Assembly: GCF_020283565.1 (NCBI RefSeq)
Contig: NC_060061.1
Span: 30,107,362-30,171,361 of the forward strand
Source: Trifolium pratense
Taxonomy: Eukaryota; Streptophyta; Magnoliopsida; Fabales; Fabaceae
DNA length: 64,000 bases
Direction: 5' to 3'
A program made the translations under genes and the position numbers. A model generated the notes under the pieces. It ran no database searches. It was not told where the DNA came from and saw only the letters and a list, made by a program, of their open reading frames with translations. Position 1 is the stretch's first letter, and every line of letters begins with the position of its first letter. Of the stretch, positions 52,594 through 64,000 are shown piece by piece.

Positions 52594-53045
52594 GTTCGTT
52601 TGTTATAGCTTATTTTAGAAAAATATCATTTTTTTTATAAAAATAATCACTTTTAATTGTTTTGTGTCCGTTTGTTATAAATTTTTAAAATAATCAGAAA
52701 TTAAAAATAATTAGAAAACAACTAATAATGAGAAGCTACTTAGAGTAGCTTATAAAATAATAATAATTTTTTTAGATGAGAGAGAAAAAAAATGTTAAAA
52801 GAAGAAAGTTGTTTGTAATTATAAATAATCACTTTTATAAGTTATATAATAAAGTAAAGATTATTTTATTTAAAAAAAATAATTTTTATTAGGGTCATGT
52901 TAACATGTGCACAAAAAGTTAAATGCACATATTTCAATATATTATTTCAATGCACATATTTCAATATATTATTTCTACTTTTGCTTCCTTAACATATGCC
53001 TTTGGTGCACATGTTAACATTTTTCTTGTTATAATAAACAAACAC
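52594..53045. mobile_element. Tourist-like MITE, second of the pair, carrying a nested MITE
   Basis: Begins GTTCGTTTGTTATAGC directly after the TAAGA that closes the first copy, and ends TTATAATAAACAAACAC. It is homologous along its length to the first element, except for the insertion at 52892-53028. Confidence 0.7.
52892..53028. mobile_element. Nested palindromic MITE
   Basis: Inserted in the second Tourist copy; the first copy has the uninterrupted sequence. The ends contain ATGTTAACATGTGCAC and its inverse. TTA lies at both borders. An ATGCACATATTTCAATATAT unit is repeated in the centre. Confidence 0.75.
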
Positions 53046-53115
53046 GGATGAAGAAGAGAAACTCGCGGGAAATAGGGCGGCTGTACAATGGGATACTTTG
53101 TTGAATTCACCGAAA

Positions 53116-53327
53116 ATGTCATCTCTACCTGAGGAACTATGGAGCAGAATTCTGGAAATCGGAATTGAAAAAAGCAATTTCAGCCACAAAGACCTTTGCT
53201 GCATCTCCATCTCATGCCGCCTCCTTCATCGCCTCTCCTCCGATGACTCTCTCTGGAACTTCCTTTTCTCCGATGATGACTTCCCTCCTTCTACATCTCA
53301 TTCATCAAAATACCTTTATCAATTAAG
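53116..53327 (+). CDS. F-box protein first exon (SKIP24-like), gene probably incomplete
   Basis: The exon encodes MSSLPEELWSRILEIGIEKS and then CCISISCRLLHRLSSDDSLW, a clear N-terminal F-box (residues about 3-45) that would bind SKP1/ASK in an SCF ubiquitin ligase. It ends in CAATTAAG before a GTAACT donor, as in SKIP24-type genes whose next exon starts RFER. A matching acceptor and GTTTGAGAGAGAGAAG occur at about 53467, but that exon meets a stop after about 10 codons or loses frame, and a MITE follows at 53551. A further frame at 54000-54130 (SMKQGKYCLQSQEKERQQKL) may be a later exon. Either a short product is made or the gene is a pseudogene. Confidence 0.65.
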
Positions 53328-53550
53328 GTAACTTTCAAATTCTAGGTTTACACGTCTTTTCACTTTTCTTAACTTCCAATTAGCAAGACCCTTGTCTTTA
53401 TTCGTTGATTTTCTCATCTAGGTCTATGTAAAATTCACTTTCATTTATTTATTTTTGGTGTTGAGGTTTGAGAGAGAGAAGAGAGAGAAGGATTATTAGG
53501 ATTATCATATCGCGAGGATGAAGGTTAGTATCATAAACTCTTCTATCATC

Positions 53551-53927
53551 AAGGTTTTAAATTGCGGTTGCGGTATCTGATGCGGTAACCGTTGCGGTTG
53601 TTGCGATTGCGGTCATTGACACTTCTAGGTCACTACACTATTTATCTACCATTGTAGATTTTTTGTTTATTCCATAAACACTATTCGAATGTGTTTAAAA
53701 TACTAGGTTGAGAGTTGCTAAAAGTAAGGTTTTTCATGATTTGACACAAATTAGTAGCATTTGAAGTTCATAAATTTTATTTTTTGGTGAGAAAATTTGA
53801 TTGAACATGGTTGAAATCGTACGATGCGACCATACTCATGAATTAAAATCACACGCAATTGCGGTGCGATGCGGTTGATGCAATACTCTGTCCGCAATTG
53901 CGGATGCTGACCGCAATTTAAAACCTT
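53551..53927. mobile_element. MITE with AAGGTTTTAAATTGCGG termini
   Basis: The left end AAGGTTTTAAATTGCGGT and the right end ACCGCAATTTAAAACCTT are perfect inverted partners. The interior next to them repeats TTGCGGTTGCGGT. It lies after the F-box exon. The flanking target duplication is unclear. Confidence 0.8.
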
Positions 53928-54304
53928 CATTGCATATCTTGCCATAATCAATCAAAAATAACAATGCATGGAATGATAGACTTTGCAGAAGGATATAGAG
54001 AGTAAGAGAGAAAGTATTACAGTCCATGAAACAGGGGAAGTATTGTCTTCAGTCTCAAGAAAAAGAGAGACAACAAAAATTGCATGAGGGAGATGAAGAA
54101 GCTCGAAAGCAAAAGAGGCAAGCATATCCGTAGTATTTTTCTACAATCAATCTATACTATTGTTGTTTGAGTAATTTGATTTTGTTGGATCTTTTCAACT
54201 AACATATTTATTTAGTTTAACTTCAGTTTAATTTACTTACAAGTTTATAAACCGATTAAATTAGTTGCCATGTTATATTAGAAATTTTCTTTTGAAAGAG
54301 TTGA

Positions 54305-54440
54305 AACCCACTTGGGTTGGTGCATTGGTATTGGCTTGGAACCTGGGAGTGTGCTCCTCTTGAGTGGGCTAACTCTCTGAGATTCAATTCTTTCTGGCGC
54401 CAATTTGAGTGGGCTAATTTAGCTTCTTCAAAAAAAAAAA
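54305..54440 (+). mobile_element. SINE with poly(A) tail
   Basis: A short element starting ACCCACTTGGGTTGGTGCAT with a box B-like GAGATTCAATTC, ending in a run of about 13 A. A perfect 10-bp direct repeat AAAGAGTTGA flanks it (54295-54304 and 54441-54450). Confidence 0.85.
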
Positions 54441-54870
54441 AAAGAGTTGATGAGTGCCTGGACAAATAACTGAAGTACTCAGTAATAACTTACGGATATA
54501 CGATTACTATTATTACCTTCGTCGAACCTTTTCAAAAAACACTAATGTTATTCAAACACAATTGTCTAACAAATATACAACAAATATATATCTTTGGTTC
54601 ACAATCTTCATACTATTATTCAAAGTTGATCTTTGCAATTTCAAGAGTTTTCTTTCCTTTATGAGGATTTCCAAAGAAGTTGTTTATGTAATCCTGCCAC
54701 AAGACTTCCCTATAATCAGCCAATTCATCTTTCTTCACCAATCCTGGTAATGGGCCAATCCTCTCTATAACTATTGGTTGAGTGAACAGTGGAATTGATA
54801 CACTGGATTGGGTGGATGTTGTCATTATTACTCTCTGTTCTGAACTCTTATACTTCCCATTGCTTAGTAT

Positions 54871-55435
54871 CTTACATTAAAATAGCAAAAGGGTTAGAAG
54901 TTATCTATGTGAGATCTATGTATGGTTACCAATTACCATAGTACGTGACTGCATATTCATGGTTTTATGGTGCGTTTGATCAACTAAAAAATCGGGGATT
55001 AAACTGGACAACTTTTGATATACCCTGTAGATTTATAAATTGGTTAGGAGACTGGACAAAATAGGTAAAAAAGATAGGACAAACATGAAATTTTGTCCCT
55101 CACTAAACCACCGCACAACTTTTTAGCCATAGTACAACTATAAAAAATAACAAAAATACCCATTTTCTTTTCGAATATAAAAATATTATCTCTCTCTGGT
55201 GCAATTTTGTCCTATCATGTACTATCTTAATCTGTCGTATACTGTTTTGTCCTGTGGTTACTGTTTTGTTAATCAAAGCACCATATGTAAACAATTGTCT
55301 TATTGAGAAAATTCATCATTATAAATTTATAATACTGTGTACTAACATTTTCTTGTTTAGAAAAATGAAATTAACAAATTCAGTGTATTTTGATGGAGTA
55401 ATTGGAAATTATTTTAATTAATCTTAGATTTCAAG
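54871..55435. other. Intron of the dioxygenase pseudogene
   Basis: A+T-rich, no feature recognised. Includes TGTCCTATCATGTACTA-like simple sequence near 55210-55260. Confidence 0.4.
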
Positions 55436-55937
55436 ATATCCAACCTCTAAAGCATCACCAACATTGATGACTAAACCTCTGCTTTGACATATAAGCCACC
55501 AATTCCATCTTGGAGGAGCACTGTGATAGTCCCTACATCTGAGTCACGCCCTACGCCCTACATCAAGTGGTTAATAAGAGTTTTAACAAAAAGACGACCT
55601 AACCCAGAAATTCTATAATTCACTTAACTCCCGATCGTACTCCAAAAATGCTAGACCCACTTTCAATGAAAACCAGATGATACTCCAAGGACTAACAGGA
55701 ATGATGAAATCAAAAGGGTACTAGATGAACTTACTTGCACTGATTAGGCCAATATTGAAGAGCATCTTCATCACTACTAGTACTATATACCATATTGATA
55801 TGGTCTTTCCATTCCAACACATTTTCTTTCACAGGAGCAAAGCTAGTCCCATATTTCATCTTTAAACTTTGTCTATAAGCAACTTTCTTCTCTAGTGGCA
55901 TGTTGAAAAATGTGTGTGCTGAATCCTTAAGTGATTC

Positions 55938-57924
55938 TGTAATGACCCAATTTTTATTTATTCGTTTTTGTGTGTTTACAATGTTTATTGACGTGGCATT
56001 TTATTAAGTTAGTAACTTTAAGTTAATTATCGAATACTTTAGTTAACGCGCGAGTTAGTGAGAGTTAACGCGAGTTGGGCCAAACTATTGGGCTTGAGGC
56101 CCAATGGGCCTTGACACACAAGAGGGGGGCGCTATATGGGCCTTGGTAGAGAGAGAAAAGTTCACTTTTTGCTTTGTGATTCAAGAAGAGTTAGAGGGAG
56201 AGCTTCAAGAGCTAGGGCAAAGCTTGAGTGGAGATTTCAAGAGCAATCATCGATCTCGTTGAATCTAAGGTAAGAGAGTTAGATTTCCATGATCTTGAGT
56301 GATTCCAAAAGGGGAGGATGTCGATTCCTTCATTCCCAAACTCTTCCACTCATTTTCGTTTTGGGTTGTGAGATTTTTCTTAATGAAAGTAAAATCTATT
56401 GATCATAACATGTTAAATAAACTCTTAACAAGTTGTATGAACGAATTTGTGGGGTTTTAACTGGGAATTTGTAGATGTTTTACCAAGAACTTTGTGGGTT
56501 ATGTGTTTGTGTATAAATGTGTCAAAATCCATGAAGATAAGTGATTATTGATGTTAATAGTTGCTTTTAAGTGTTTTTGAACATGTATAAACATAACCTA
56601 TGCTTGGTATAATTTCTTGAGTTAGAAATAAGTGATTTTAGGTCAAAATAAGTACTTTTACGTGCAAAATCGCGTTTGGACTGATCCCCTGCGCTATGCG
56701 CAGCCTTTTGAACAGTCCCTGCGCCATGCACAATTCAGCTATTATTTTTCTTGCTCCTGCGCAGCAGTCAGCAGACCCTGAAGTCCTGGGTTGACTTTTG
56801 ATGGTTTATGCACCTGGAACCTATTTTACTCGGTTTTTCGCGTAGATTCCGATTCCAGAGTTTGTTTTGTGAGATAATGCATGCTTAATACAATGTACTT
56901 ATTAGTATTGTGTTAAAATGCGAAGTAAATGCATTGTATGTGATAATCGATATGTATTGATAACGTGGATTAATTGTGTTTGTATGCAATTATTAATGAT
57001 TGTTGATGTTATTTGATGGATGTAAAGGAAGGATATTAAGATTGAAGTATCTTAATAAAGAAGTAAGTTGAATTATGTTTCACTTAATAAATGACGAGCA
57101 AAATGCTAATTGTGTGAATATGAATTCATGAATTACATGCATTCATGAATTTTTTATGTATATTGGATATTCCAATAAAGAAGGATATCATATTATATTT
57201 ATCCGATAAAGAAGAATATTAGAGGTGAGATGCTCTAATAAAGAAGTTTGGTACCACATGCATTAGATATGTCTAGGAGGACATTGCATGAAGTTGTGGC
57301 GTTAGATTGCATTAGGGTATATGTACATTATGTGATAATTGTTATGTGACGCATAGTTTGATTGTGTGATGAATGATGATTGGTAAATGATGTTTGGTTA
57401 TAATTTATCTTGTAACTTATAATTAAATGAGATTGTTGATGTATGTTCATGAGTTAGAATATGCATGATATGATGAGGAAGTGTAAGTATATTTCTTACA
57501 CTTATATATTTATTGATTATGATTTCTAACTCTCTGTTTTGTGTTATGTGCTGGACTTTTGGGGGTTCAGATACACAGGTTGAGGATCTTGCTCGGGACG
57601 GGGTATTCGCTTGAACTTGTTGGATGACTGTATTAACCTTTGACCTTGCTAACTTGTATATTATGATATCCATGATGATGATAAGGCTATGTATATGTTT
57701 TGATGCCTTGGATAATTATAATTTAGCTTTTGATGATCAATATGTGTTAAAAAGGAATGATTGCATGTTTGAATTTCATTTCTGCTGTCGCAAGTATGTA
57801 TAAGCATGTTGAATGTCCTTTTGCCTTGTATGTTCGTTTTATTAACATGTAACACCTTAATTTTCTTAAGTGTTTTATTTACATATATTCAATAAATACG
57901 CGTTAAGGGGGTTAGGGTGTTACA
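55938..57924. mobile_element. Solo LTR (1,987 bp), probably Ty3/Gypsy
   Basis: Begins TGTAATGACCC and ends GGGTGTTACA (TG/CA ends). It is flanked by the perfect 5-bp target duplication GATTC (55933-55937 and 57925-57929) in the middle of dioxygenase exon 1. There are no internal region, primer site or second LTR, so it is read as a solo LTR left by recombination. The Gypsy assignment rests on length and on the terminal sequence, typical of plant Gypsy LTRs. Confidence 0.88.
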
Positions 57925-58220
57925 GATTCCAATAGCTCCAAAGGAATACAATGATTCACTACTTGAAAAAATTCAAGTGTCTCAGCCGCTCTAACAATCT
58001 CATTCACCACTTTTTCATGTTCTTTTCCATTGAGTTTTGATAAATCAATTGGTGGCATATCACATGACTTTGAGTCTTTTTTGTTGATTCTTTCATGTAT
58101 GGGTTGTATGTAAATATTTGGAACCTCTAATAAACCTGAGTCTACTAAACCTTTGATTACATTGCCTTCTTTGACAATGAAGTTGTACAATGAATTTGAA
58201 GATTTGGAAATTGAGGCCAT

Positions 58221-58700
58221 TAAAATGTGCAATTTTTTTTATGGGGTGTGATAGTGTGTTAGATACAGAGGAAATTGCAACAATAAATAATGCTACTTTA
58301 CAACTACTAGTCTACTACTATGTAAATCAGGTTGCGTACTTAACTGATCTGAATTGCGTATATGTGGCTCAAGTTGAGTTGAGAGGATTTATGATGATAT
58401 GGTCAATTTCAGTTATAAATAGTTCCAATTTGATTACTTGCACGTAATTCTCACTTAATCATGTTATAGCATTATTTCGAAACTCATCCTATTTGTTATT
58501 TTCGTGAGAGCAAAACTAGACAAGTACTCAAAAACAAATATATAGCACAAAAGTGAGACCAGCTAGCTTAGAAGGGACCATAAACAAAGCTTAACTTAAC
58601 ATGCCCTTAGAAGGGTCCCAAGACCATTCATAAAACAAGCAGTGTGACATCTGCATGCGACTCAAACCCCATTTCCATGACAAATCTTTAATATATATAT
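58221..58700. other. DNA between the dioxygenase pseudogene and the inverted duplication
   Basis: Nothing recognised. It ends in an (AT)n tract (58690-58701) at the edge of the duplicated arm. Confidence 0.4.
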
Positions 58701-59694
58701 ATCTACCACTTCCATATGGTCCTTAATCTTGTTTGAAAAAATTACATCATTCTTCGCAATTTTAGACGTCCTTATGTTTTCGCATGTACCTTTCCCCCGT
58801 GTCTAAAGCTCATAACCACCATATCCAATTACTCAACCTAGCCATTGGAATCATCCAGCCCATTCAGAACAAATTTTTTATGTTTAAAAAAGTCATTTAA
58901 TTCATACGATGAGTGAAAAAATTATTTAAAAATTTAAGAGTTTTATGATAATTAAACAAATATAACTTTTGCATAGACTAAAACTACTTGCAAAATTTAT
59001 ATTTTTAAATATAAAACAATAAAAAATTAAATAAAGATCAAACTTAATTAAAAGGGTCCCAAAGACAAAATATAAACTTCAAAGGTCCCCAAGGACAAAA
59101 GTATAAATCCACTTAAATATATAGGACAAAATGTTGTATTTTTTATTGTGAAAAGGAATGAAAAAGTTAATTGAGTTACGTCTTATAACTTTGAAACTTG
59201 AACTTAATTGAAAGGTGCAGAAAATGTCAAAGAGTAGTAGAGCAAATGTAGAAAAAGTCTGTTTCTTTTTAAATATCATTTTTTACCATTGTACATATGT
59301 CGTGCATCATATTTTCATCACTAATATTTTTAATTATCTATTATAATAAATTATAAAAATTTTATATTTTTAAAATATTCGTCGAGATAAATTGAATAAT
59401 ATCTTATTTACTAACATTTGGTATTATAAATTAATAAAAATTATGGTTAAAGTAAATTATATGAATAATACACGATGCTAAAAAAAAGGACACTAAAAAG
59501 AATCTGAGGGAGTACAAATAAGTGTAATTAATGATAGACCGGGCCACATTTTAATAAAGATCAAGTAACAAAGCCCACATTTCAACATTTTGCATTTTAA
59601 GGGAAAGTTGATTTCATTTTGGACAAGACTTGTGTGTTTTGTCTTAGAGAGTTCAGAGAGAGAGAGAGAGAGAGAGATCAGAAAAGAGGGCACA

Positions 59695-61884
59695 ATGAAA
59701 ATAGGGAGAAAGGAGATTATAGATGAAGCAAAGAAGCAGCTATGGCTGGCAGGGCCAATGATATTTGTGTGTGTTTTTCAAAACAGCTTACAAATCATAT
59801 CTCTAATGTTTGTTGGACATTTGCATCATGAGTTGCTTCTTGCTGGTGCTTCTTTGGCTATTTCATTTGTCAATGTCATCGGTTTCAATGTTTTGGTATG
59901 TTGACATGCATTTTTATTTTTTTCATTTTGATTTTCAATACTTTTATTGATGTCTATTCATGTAAAGTCATGATAAAAATGTTCATAGTACATTAAGCTG
60001 ACAAAAATATTACCGAAAATAATACTCTCTCCGTCTCAAAATTCTTTCAACCTCAAGATATAAATAAAAACTAGTCAACAAAAAATTTATTTAATGTAAA
60101 ATTTAGACCAAATTGTTAAACCATTTTTACTTATATTTTTGAACAGAGAGAGTATAAAATTGATAATAGTTCTATCATTAATAATAACTCCTTTTTTACA
60201 TACAAGAATATTTTTTTTAATGAGACAAATATATCTTTTTGACTAGTGAAAGGAAATCTTAAATATTTACTAATTTTAAAATTTATTGGTCGCAATTGCA
60301 TTTTTAGTCAATGTCAACCATTGACTTTGTTGTGGAGAAATAGAATATATTTTATAAAATAATAATAATAATAATAATTATGATTGTTATTTTTCTTTTT
60401 TGGAAAAACTATTAGTGTATTTAGTTTATTTTTATCTTCATTTCATATTTTCAGTTTCACTTAAATATATAACATCACATTATGTTAAAAATAATTAAAG
60501 TTAAATTACATTTGTTTGTGAAAATCTTGTACATGATATAGTGTGTTTAGTACTATTGTTTTTCTTTTGGTAAAACCACCATACTAGCTATTCTTTTAAA
60601 CTCAAGCATGTTTTATGTTTATTTAGATGGGCATGTCAAGTGCATTAGACACATTTTGTGGTCAAGCATATGGAGCAAAACAATATCACATGGTTGGAAT
60701 ATATACACAAAGAGCAATATTGGTTAACACTCTTGTTAGTATACCATTATCAATTATTTGGGCATACTTAAAACCAATTTTGATTCTACTACATCAAGAC
60801 AAAACTATTGCATCACAAGCTCAACTATTTGCACGTTACTCTATTCCAAGTCTTTCTGCCAATGGCATTCTTAGGTGCATTATTAAATTCCTACAAACCC
60901 AAAACATAGTTTTTCCTATGGTGCTTGCTAATGGATTCACTAGCATAATACATGTTGTTCTATGTTGGTCTTTGGTTATAAAATTTGGACTTGGTATTAA
61001 AGGAGCAGCTATTGCAATTTGTATCTCAAATTGGCTTAATGTGATACTATTGGTACTTTATATCAAATTCTCCTCTTCATGTAAAAGGACCTGGGTTGGT
61101 TTATCAATGGAATCCTTGCACAACATTCCTCAATTTCTCAAACTTGCTTTTCCTTCTGCAGTCATGGTTTGGTATGATATTTTCTACAAACAAAAATTGA
61201 CTTACATATATTATTTTTTCTTATTGACTTTGATAGAATATATTAAATTCATTTTATTTAATTAGCACATAAAGTTTGAAGCATAACATGAATTGTGCCA
61301 TGTTATATTACAATGTTAATATTATAGACAAAATATGAAATTCATTCATTTCATTTTATCCTTGAGAATTTCTAATTGCATAATCTCTATTGCATCATTA
61401 CCATGTTACAGCTTAGAGTCATGGACATTTGAGCTAATGGTACTCCTGTCTGGTGCTCTTCCCAATCCAAAATTGCAAACTTCTGTACTTTCGATATGGT
61501 TGGTACTTGGTATATATATATATCTCTCTCTTAAAGGATTATGCCACGCCTTGTTTTTCATTGCTGTTTTGTTTTTTTTTATTTAATAATGTGTGGTTAG
61601 AAATTCCACCATAAAGATAAATAAGTGGAGTGTTCGAGGTTTGAACCCAACTCATATATAATATATACGATGTTTCTACCAACTGAGCTATGCTCATTGA
61701 AATTTTTTCATTGCTCTTTAGATATACCAAGTTATTGCTTTGTTTTGTTTCTTTTCACAATTTTTTTTCCACAAAATTTATTCCTTTAATTTGTTATACA
61801 TGACCGAATGTACTTTTTTATCCACAGTGTTAATATATCTGGTATGTTCTGGATGGTTCCATTTGGAGTTAGCGTTGCTGGAAG
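59695..61884 (+). CDS. MATE efflux transporter, second copy, exons 1-4 (partial)
   Basis: Exons 59695-59895, 60627-61171, 61412-61498 and 61828-61884 have the same lengths, borders and translation as the first four exons of the gene at 3014-14854. The CGQAYGAKQ motif is intact. The remaining four exons would lie beyond 64000, after the Copia-bearing intron, and cannot be seen, so whether this copy is whole is open. It points away from the first copy; the two start codons are about 45 kb apart. Upstream sequence is also duplicated for about 1 kb, so both may share the same core promoter. Confidence 0.9.
60025..60152. mobile_element. Stowaway MITE (copy of 14397-14524)
   Basis: Same 128-bp element in inverted orientation, with TA borders. 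It was duplicated with the arm rather than inserted separately. Confidence 0.82.
61566..61703 (-). mobile_element. SINE (copy of 12846-12983)
   Basis: Mirror of the MATE intron 3 SINE, with box A, box B and the flanking direct repeat retained. Confidence 0.88.
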
Positions 61885-61898
61885 GTTAGTTTTCACGC

Positions 61899-61977
<79 letters not shown>

Positions 61978-62519
61978 AATTCTATTAATATTATATTAGA
62001 GTTAGAATCCAAAACAGATACCAAAGAAATGTGCATGCAATATTTAAAAATGGTGTTGGTCACATTTATTTAGTTTAATTAATTATGTTTTTAGTCGTCA
62101 AATTTGGGTTGTTGTTGTCTGTAAACATTAAAAAAAGAAGTTTTTTCATCCTCTGATTTCTAAAATTTGTTTCAATTGATCTACATTGATTAATTTCAAA
62201 CCGTACAATACAATTTGTTTGGGTCTCCCCCTTGCAAAAGGTTTTTGCAAAAATTATAGAGAGACTAAACTAAATTAAGGATGAGTTGAAGGTTGAAGCA
62301 CATTTCAAAGTAATGAGTATTGCGTCGCACCAACTAACACACTCTTTTTAACACACCAGTATTCATTGGACCAACTCACCCTTTTTTTTAATCAAGTTAC
62401 CTATTAACCGGTTCAGCGAGTTGAGATAAAAAAATAAACGTTTTCTGTTCCAAAAAAGCTTCATAGAAAACATGCTTTGGGTCTCAGTTCTCTGCAATTT
62501 TTGTCTCCTCTGCGTTTTG

Positions 62520-64000
62520 TGTTGGATTTATCTCCTTTTATTTATTTATTAATTTGAATAAGGGATAATTACTGCTAAGTGCACATTGTGGTAATTATCC
62601 ATTAAGCCTAAATTGTGGTCTTTATTCTTTCCCTAAAATATAGTAACCGCCCATAAAGATAGTGTGGCAGTTATGATTGCACTTAAGATATTTTTGTGAT
62701 GGACAAAAATTATAAATAGAGTGCAACCCTTGTTTTGGTTCCCTAAGCCTCATATCTCTATTCAGTGACTTACACCATCTAAGAGAGATTGTAGAAGGTT
62801 TAGAAGAGCCTCAACAACCTCAAGCAAGATCAATCCTCAACAAGAACAAGTTATAGCAATGGCGGGAGGTATTTCAGCTATTTAAATTCAATTTTGTTTC
62901 CGCTGTTTAAGGTTGAATTTCGTTTATGAATTAGTAGAAATTCTTACATTTGGTATCAGAGCCCTATTTGCCTCTGCCTTGCAATTTCGTGTTCTGATTA
63001 TTGCAGTTTTAATCCATTCTAAATTTTTTGATTTCACATGTTTGTAACTGTTTAATTTATACACAGAGAATCTTTAAACCATATAGAAATAATTTCGATT
63101 CATGTGATTTAGAGTTAAAAATAGTTATGAAATCAAAAGCTTTAGTAATCTGGGTTTTGCTTGAATTTTTCATAAATTTCGATTTCAGATTAAGAGCGTT
63201 TTAGATGCAGAAAAATATTGAATCATACGGAAATATTTTAGATTCATGATTCTGTGTTTAAAACATGAATTTTCGGTGTTATTTTGGCTTGAAATCGATT
63301 TTTCCAGTTTCGGGTCGCGTGAATTTTTCAACCGGGTCGTTTTGACCCGTCTGGAGGTTGAAGATGATGATATTTATTTTAATCAATGCTTTCATTATAA
63401 ATATTATGTAACGCAAATTATTTCAAAACTGATTCACCTGTCTTAGTGGTTGATTTATTGACTTGCTGCTGAGACATCGTGGATTCGATTCCGCTCTTTG
63501 CCTTTTTTGTGAATTTTCAATTTTCTTTATGAACAGCAATGATTAAAATTAAAATCACGAAAAATTTGTCCTAACACCGGTTCGAACCAGGAACCTGTAA
63601 GACGCGCCCATTAAGAAGCGGCATTCAGTAACCGCTTGGTCAGGTGTAACGTTTTTGTATTTAATTGCATTGAACCTTATTTATTATGCAGCTACGTGTT
63701 GTATCCAATTAAGGCATGATAATTGTGTTTTTTAATCATGTAATTGTAATTAAAATTAATTGGTATATATGCCATGTTGAAGTTATGTAACACCGATTCT
63801 AGTCATTCACTTGATTAGTATTATTACATGGTTAATTTATGTAACCTACTAAAGCATATAATATGTAAGTTTTTTAATCATGAAATTATGTGCATTAAAA
63901 TGAATCGGTTACATTTTATGCAATTGAATATTATGAATTAAATGTCAAAATGATTTATATGATTTTATTTGATTAAGGAGTAGCCACAGCATCTTTAATC
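62520..64000 (+). mobile_element. Copia element, 5' part (copy of 12041-10561)
   Basis: 5' LTR 62520-62948, then primer-binding site TGGTATCAGAGCCC at 62951 and the leader with the two tRNA-like segments. It continues beyond the window. It sits in the same intron as in the first MATE copy, so the Copia insertion predates the duplication. Confidence 0.93.

Larger units (their letters stand above)
54616..58220 (-). pseudogene. 2-oxoglutarate/Fe(II)-dependent dioxygenase pseudogene (DOXC class)
   Basis: Exon 1 starts MASISKSSNSLYNFIVKEGN at 58220 and contains the DIOX_N region (MPPIDLSKLNG, ETLEFFQVVNHCIP). It is cut at 57925 by a solo LTR and resumes at 55937 in the same frame, ending near 55735 (WKDHINMVYSTSS...). 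A fragment of the catalytic exon is at about 55436-55540: GRDSDVGTITVLLQDGIGGL. Its first iron-ligand position reads Asp where His is expected (HxD), and the stretch after YVK is deleted with a frame change. The last exon, 54616-54870, is intact (ILSNGKYKSSEQRV to KKTLEIAKINFE). The family hydroxylates small molecules such as flavonoids or coumarins. This copy cannot be active. Confidence 0.88.
58701..64000. repeat. Right arm of large inverted duplication (cut by window end)
   Basis: Reverse-complement match to 10561-15853. Exon 2 of the two MATE copies gives identical proteins. The arm runs off the end of the window inside the Copia element, so its true length is unknown. Confidence 0.95.

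Noticed and set aside
57398..57855. Minus-strand frames of 64-91 codons
   Set aside because: They lie wholly in the solo LTR defined by TG/CA ends and GATTC duplications, with no gag or pol similarity.

Overview
This window is plant nuclear DNA, most likely from a legume of Medicago type. The evidence is an A+T-rich sequence, genes split by short introns with GT/AG borders, plant-only gene families (B3, DTX-type MATE, P-type PPR, exopolygalacturonase) and dense plant transposons (Copia, TRIM, MULE, hAT, Stowaway and Tourist MITEs, tRNA-derived SINEs). Species assignment is inference. There are no operons, CRISPR arrays or prokaryotic features.

Layout. 0.5-1.1 kb: a single-exon B3-domain gene (+). 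3.0-14.9 kb: an apparently intact 8-exon MATE (DETOXIFICATION-like) transporter gene (-) of 472 codons. Its fourth intron is about 7.4 kb and holds a TIR element into which a 6.05-kb Copia element inserted. 18.2-20.5 kb: an intact 4-exon exopolygalacturonase gene (+, 395 aa). 21.3-37.1 kb: a tandemly duplicated block on the minus strand. The intact unit is PIG-K/GPI8 (10 exons, 396 aa) followed by an intronless PPR gene (786 aa, At4g30825-like). The decayed unit is a PIG-K pseudogene followed by a PPR pseudogene. 37.5-37.7 kb: a small mTERF-like relic. 53.1 kb: the first exon of an F-box (SKIP24-like) gene. 54.6-58.2 kb: a 2-oxoglutarate/Fe(II) dioxygenase pseudogene split by a 2-kb solo LTR. 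58.7-64.0 kb: a near-identical inverted copy of 10.6-15.9 kb, carrying MATE exons 1-4 and the start of the same Copia-containing intron, cut by the window end.

The most structured region is 41.3-51.4 kb, a complete but dead Mutator-like element (MULE) of about 10.07 kb with a perfect 9-bp target duplication. It contains a short non-autonomous LTR retrotransposon inserted in its left TIR. The 5' LTR of that element holds two separate hAT MITEs, and uninterrupted empty sites for them are present in the other LTR copies a few kb away. A 1.05-kb segment (retrotransposon internal end, LTR and MULE flank) is tandemly duplicated around a 1.12-kb foldback. A 5'-truncated TRIM interrupts the transposase gene, which also carries two TGA codons and a frameshift.

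The host genes are ordinary housekeeping or secondary-metabolism families and do not form an evident pathway. I do not see a new biological system. What is unusual is the readable layering of transposition and duplication events, most of them supported by target-site duplications that can be read directly.
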